From Corallochytrium limacisporum (Eukaryota > Opisthokonta): a DNA stretch of 64,000 bases. A program made the translations under genes and the position numbers. Positions 62,190-64,000 of this stretch are shown here, piece after piece. Within the stretch, counting starts at the first letter, position 1; every line of letters starts with the position of its first letter. The notes beneath the pieces were generated by a model, which was given only the letters and a program-made list of their open reading frames with translations, made no database searches and was not told the origin of the DNA. The DNA is taken from contig PDIP01000005.1 of the NCBI GenBank assembly GCA_002811645.1, positions 135,198 to 199,197 of the forward strand, in the 5' to 3' direction.

Positions 62190-64000
62190 TTAAGCATAGA
62201 TGCCGTTGGTGAAGGATTCGTAATCGTAACCCTCATCGGTCTTCTCCATCTGAGAGATACAGAAAGCAGCCATGTCGGGTCCGAGCTCACGGATCAGGTC
62301 GTCCTCAGTGACATACTTCTTGTCACCAGCAACAGTCTTGAAGGACTCCAGAATCTGGTCCTTGGTGTCTGTGTCCTTCTCCTCAGAGACCATAAAGTCA
62401 ATAAAGGCAGATAGAGAGATGAAGCCAGTGGCATCGGGGTCGACAATAGACATGATGCGGTCGAATTCAGGGTCACGGGGAGTGGTGGGCTCCTTGTCCA
62501 AGCTGGAGGTGGACTTGGAGCTCATGGCAGTGCCAGCAAGAGCATCACTGAGCTGGTAGCCGAGAGCAAGCAGGCAGGCACGGAACTCATTGCGATCCAG
62601 AGTGCCATTGTTGTTCTTGTCAAAGTGGCGGTAAGCCTGGCGGTACTCCTGGAGCTTCTCCTCGGGCACACCGGACATTTCCTTGGCAATGATTTGATTG
62701 TTGACCGTGTTCAGAGTCTTGGTGTTCAGTGTCTTAATACTGTCCCAGGCGACAGACAGATCGTCCATAGTGCGGGTGGTGTACTTGTTCTCAAGGATCA
62801 TGCGCTCGTCCATCTGCGCGTGCAGCTGGACCAGGGCCTGATAGTCGGCATCATGCTGAGCGATATCCTCAGACACCTGGTTCAACTTGGCAAGCTTCTC
62901 GCTGGAGTCCGCAGCATCACCCTGGATAACCTCCTTGAGCTGATCCATGGTGGCCTGCATGGCCTCCGCCTTCTGGGCGAAGTCCTGGCACAAGGCATCG
63001 TTGTCGGTCTGGCGCTGCACTTCGGCCTCGATGTCCTGCTCGCGCTGGCTAAGGAGAGCGTCGATCTCAGACTTGCGGGCCTGAACTCCGGACTCGTCAA
63101 TGGCAGTGTACGGGTTGGAGCCAGTGGCACCCAGGCCAGCCAGGGCAGAGGCAATCTCGGAGAACTTGGACAAATCACCGCTGGCGGCGACCTGCTCCTT
63201 GACAGAAGCAAATTCAGCCTGCTTTTCCTTGGCAGAGTCCAGGTTGTAGGTCTTCACAGGTTCGCTAAGGTCCTCGGCGGTCGTATCAGCGTAGCTCATG
63301 AAGCTGGTCACCTGCTTGGCGAAGGACATCCACAGGTCGTCGATTTGTTCCCAGGTAGCCTTGGCTGCTGCGAGAGCAGTCTTGCGAGAGGCAACCTTGT
63401 CCTTAATAGAGGCCCATTCGTTGCTGCTGCTCTCAAACTTGGCGTTGACCTCGTCCTGGTTGTGGTAGCCACCGGCGGCCAGCTGCTCCTTGATCTGAGC
63501 CATGGCATCGATGCGGCCGTCCTGAGCCTCGACCTCGGCAGTGAAGGTGTCGTGCTGCTTGATTAGACCCAGGACTTCAAAGAGGCCAGTGCCTACGCTG
63601 CTGTTCTCAATCTGACCGTTGTTGGCCTCAACCCACTTGCCCTGAGTGTCAGCCTTGCGGTTGAAGCGAGCGGCAAGGCGTTCGAGTTCCTCCAGACGCA
63701 GCAGTTCCTTCCGCAGGTGCTCGTCGGTCGCCTTATCATCACCGGAGAGCTGGTTCCAGGCGGCATCAATGGCCTTAATACTCAGACCCTCAGCTGGGAC
63801 ATAGGCAGACCGTCCAGAAAGACGCAGGGTGGTCTGCAGAGTAGCGTAGTGGTTCTCAAGGGCAGCTTTCTGCTCAGACTTGGGGGGCTTCTCCTGGCTC
63901 TTGTACTCGCGGTAAGAGGCAATGAGTTGCTGGACCTCAGGGATCTGGGTGTAAGTGACACGGTAGGTCTCAAAGAGGGCAATCTTGGCCTTAATCCACT
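62190..64000 (-). CDS. Alpha-actinin, C-terminal part (runs off the window)
   Basis: An actin cross-linking protein. Only the last about 603 residues are inside the window; the frame is open to its right edge, so the calponin-homology actin-binding domains lie outside. The visible part begins in spectrin-type helical repeats (for instance TYRVTYTQIPEVQQLIASYREYK and later KWVEANNGQIENSSVGTGLFE). Two EF-hands follow, FDKNNNGTLDRNEF (good Ca ligands) and VDPDATGFISLSAF. The Ca-insensitive EF-hand pair comes last (VTEDDLIRELGPDMAAFCI), and the protein ends at GYDYESFTNGIYA, the equivalent of the LDYAAFSSALYG end of animal proteins. A Met at 63503 is internal and not a start. Confidence 0.95.
   Translation of the reverse strand, partial: WIKAKIALFETYRVTYTQIPEVQQLIASYREYKSQEKPPKSEQKAALENHYATLQTTLRLSGRSAYVPAEGLSIKAIDAAWNQLSGDDKATDEHLRKELLRLEELERLAARFNRKADTQGKWVEANNGQIENSSVGTGLFEVLGLIKQHDTFTAEVEAQDGRIDAMAQIKEQLAAGGYHNQDEVNAKFESSSNEWASIKDKVASRKTALAAAKATWEQIDDLWMSFAKQVTSFMSYADTTAEDLSEPVKTYNLDSAKEKQAEFASVKEQVAASGDLSKFSEIASALAGLGATGSNPYTAIDESGVQARKSEIDALLSQREQDIEAEVQRQTDNDALCQDFAQKAEAMQATMDQLKEVIQGDAADSSEKLAKLNQVSEDIAQHDADYQALVQLHAQMDERMILENKYTTRTMDDLSVAWDSIKTLNTKTLNTVNNQIIAKEMSGVPEEKLQEYRQAYRHFDKNNNGTLDRNEFRACLLALGYQLSDALAGTAMSSKSTSSLDKEPTTPRDPEFDRIMSIVDPDATGFISLSAFIDFMVSEEKDTDTKDQILESFKTVAGDKKYVTEDDLIRELGPDMAAFCISQMEKTDEGYDYESFTNGIYA

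Overview
The window is nuclear DNA of a fungus, most likely an early-diverging (zygomycete-grade) lineage. The genes are eukaryotic: gamma-tubulin complex component, Vps13, SmF, MCM5, exosome subunit, mitochondrial GrpE, mitochondrial uS2 and Sdh assembly factor, and alpha-actinin. The mix also includes families better known from animals: flotillin, cysteine-string protein, an MK2-type kinase, an M14B metallocarboxypeptidase and a deiodinase. Every recognised coding region reads as one uninterrupted frame, including an 11.4-kb Vps13, so the genome is very intron-poor. The phylum is an inference from gene content and cannot be proven from 64 kb. UGA is a normal stop here (carboxypeptidase Y, Vps13 and GrpE all end in TGA).

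Layout. 1.3-20.7 kb: vacuolar-type serine carboxypeptidase, GCP4-like protein and Vps13 on the + strand, then an acyl-CoA thioesterase and NOB1 on the - strand. 20.7-27.6 kb: a gene-free, pyrimidine-rich block. 27.6-32.6 kb: an arrestin-related trafficking adaptor facing an MK2-like kinase. 32.6-37.9 kb: a second gene-free block with microsatellites. 37.9-48.3 kb: mitochondrial GrpE, a membrane carboxypeptidase of the M14B group, a deiodinase-like selenoprotein candidate, a disrupted tRNA-Ala-like locus, SmF, an ING/PHD protein, a cysteine-string protein and a PP2C phosphatase. 50-64 kb: a compact housekeeping stretch holding mitochondrial uS2, an unidentified small protein, an NIFK/Nop15-like RRM protein, PP5, RRP46, flotillin, SDHAF2, MCM5 and the C-terminal part of alpha-actinin, which runs off the window.

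The most notable item is at 41738-42499. It is one frame of 253 residues, interrupted only by a TGA at codon 100. That TGA sits exactly at the selenocysteine position of the iodothyronine-deiodinase motif (NFGSxTUPP), and strong family similarity continues on both sides of it. This points to selenocysteine use in a fungus, a kingdom long thought to lack it and in which it has been reported only for a few early-branching species. A possible SECIS element lies about 200 bases downstream, but its fold is not fully canonical.

The genes do not form a pathway cluster. They are mostly independent housekeeping, signalling and membrane-traffic genes with short convergent or divergent spacers, separated by a few long non-coding blocks rich in polypyrimidine tracts and C-run/G-run junctions.
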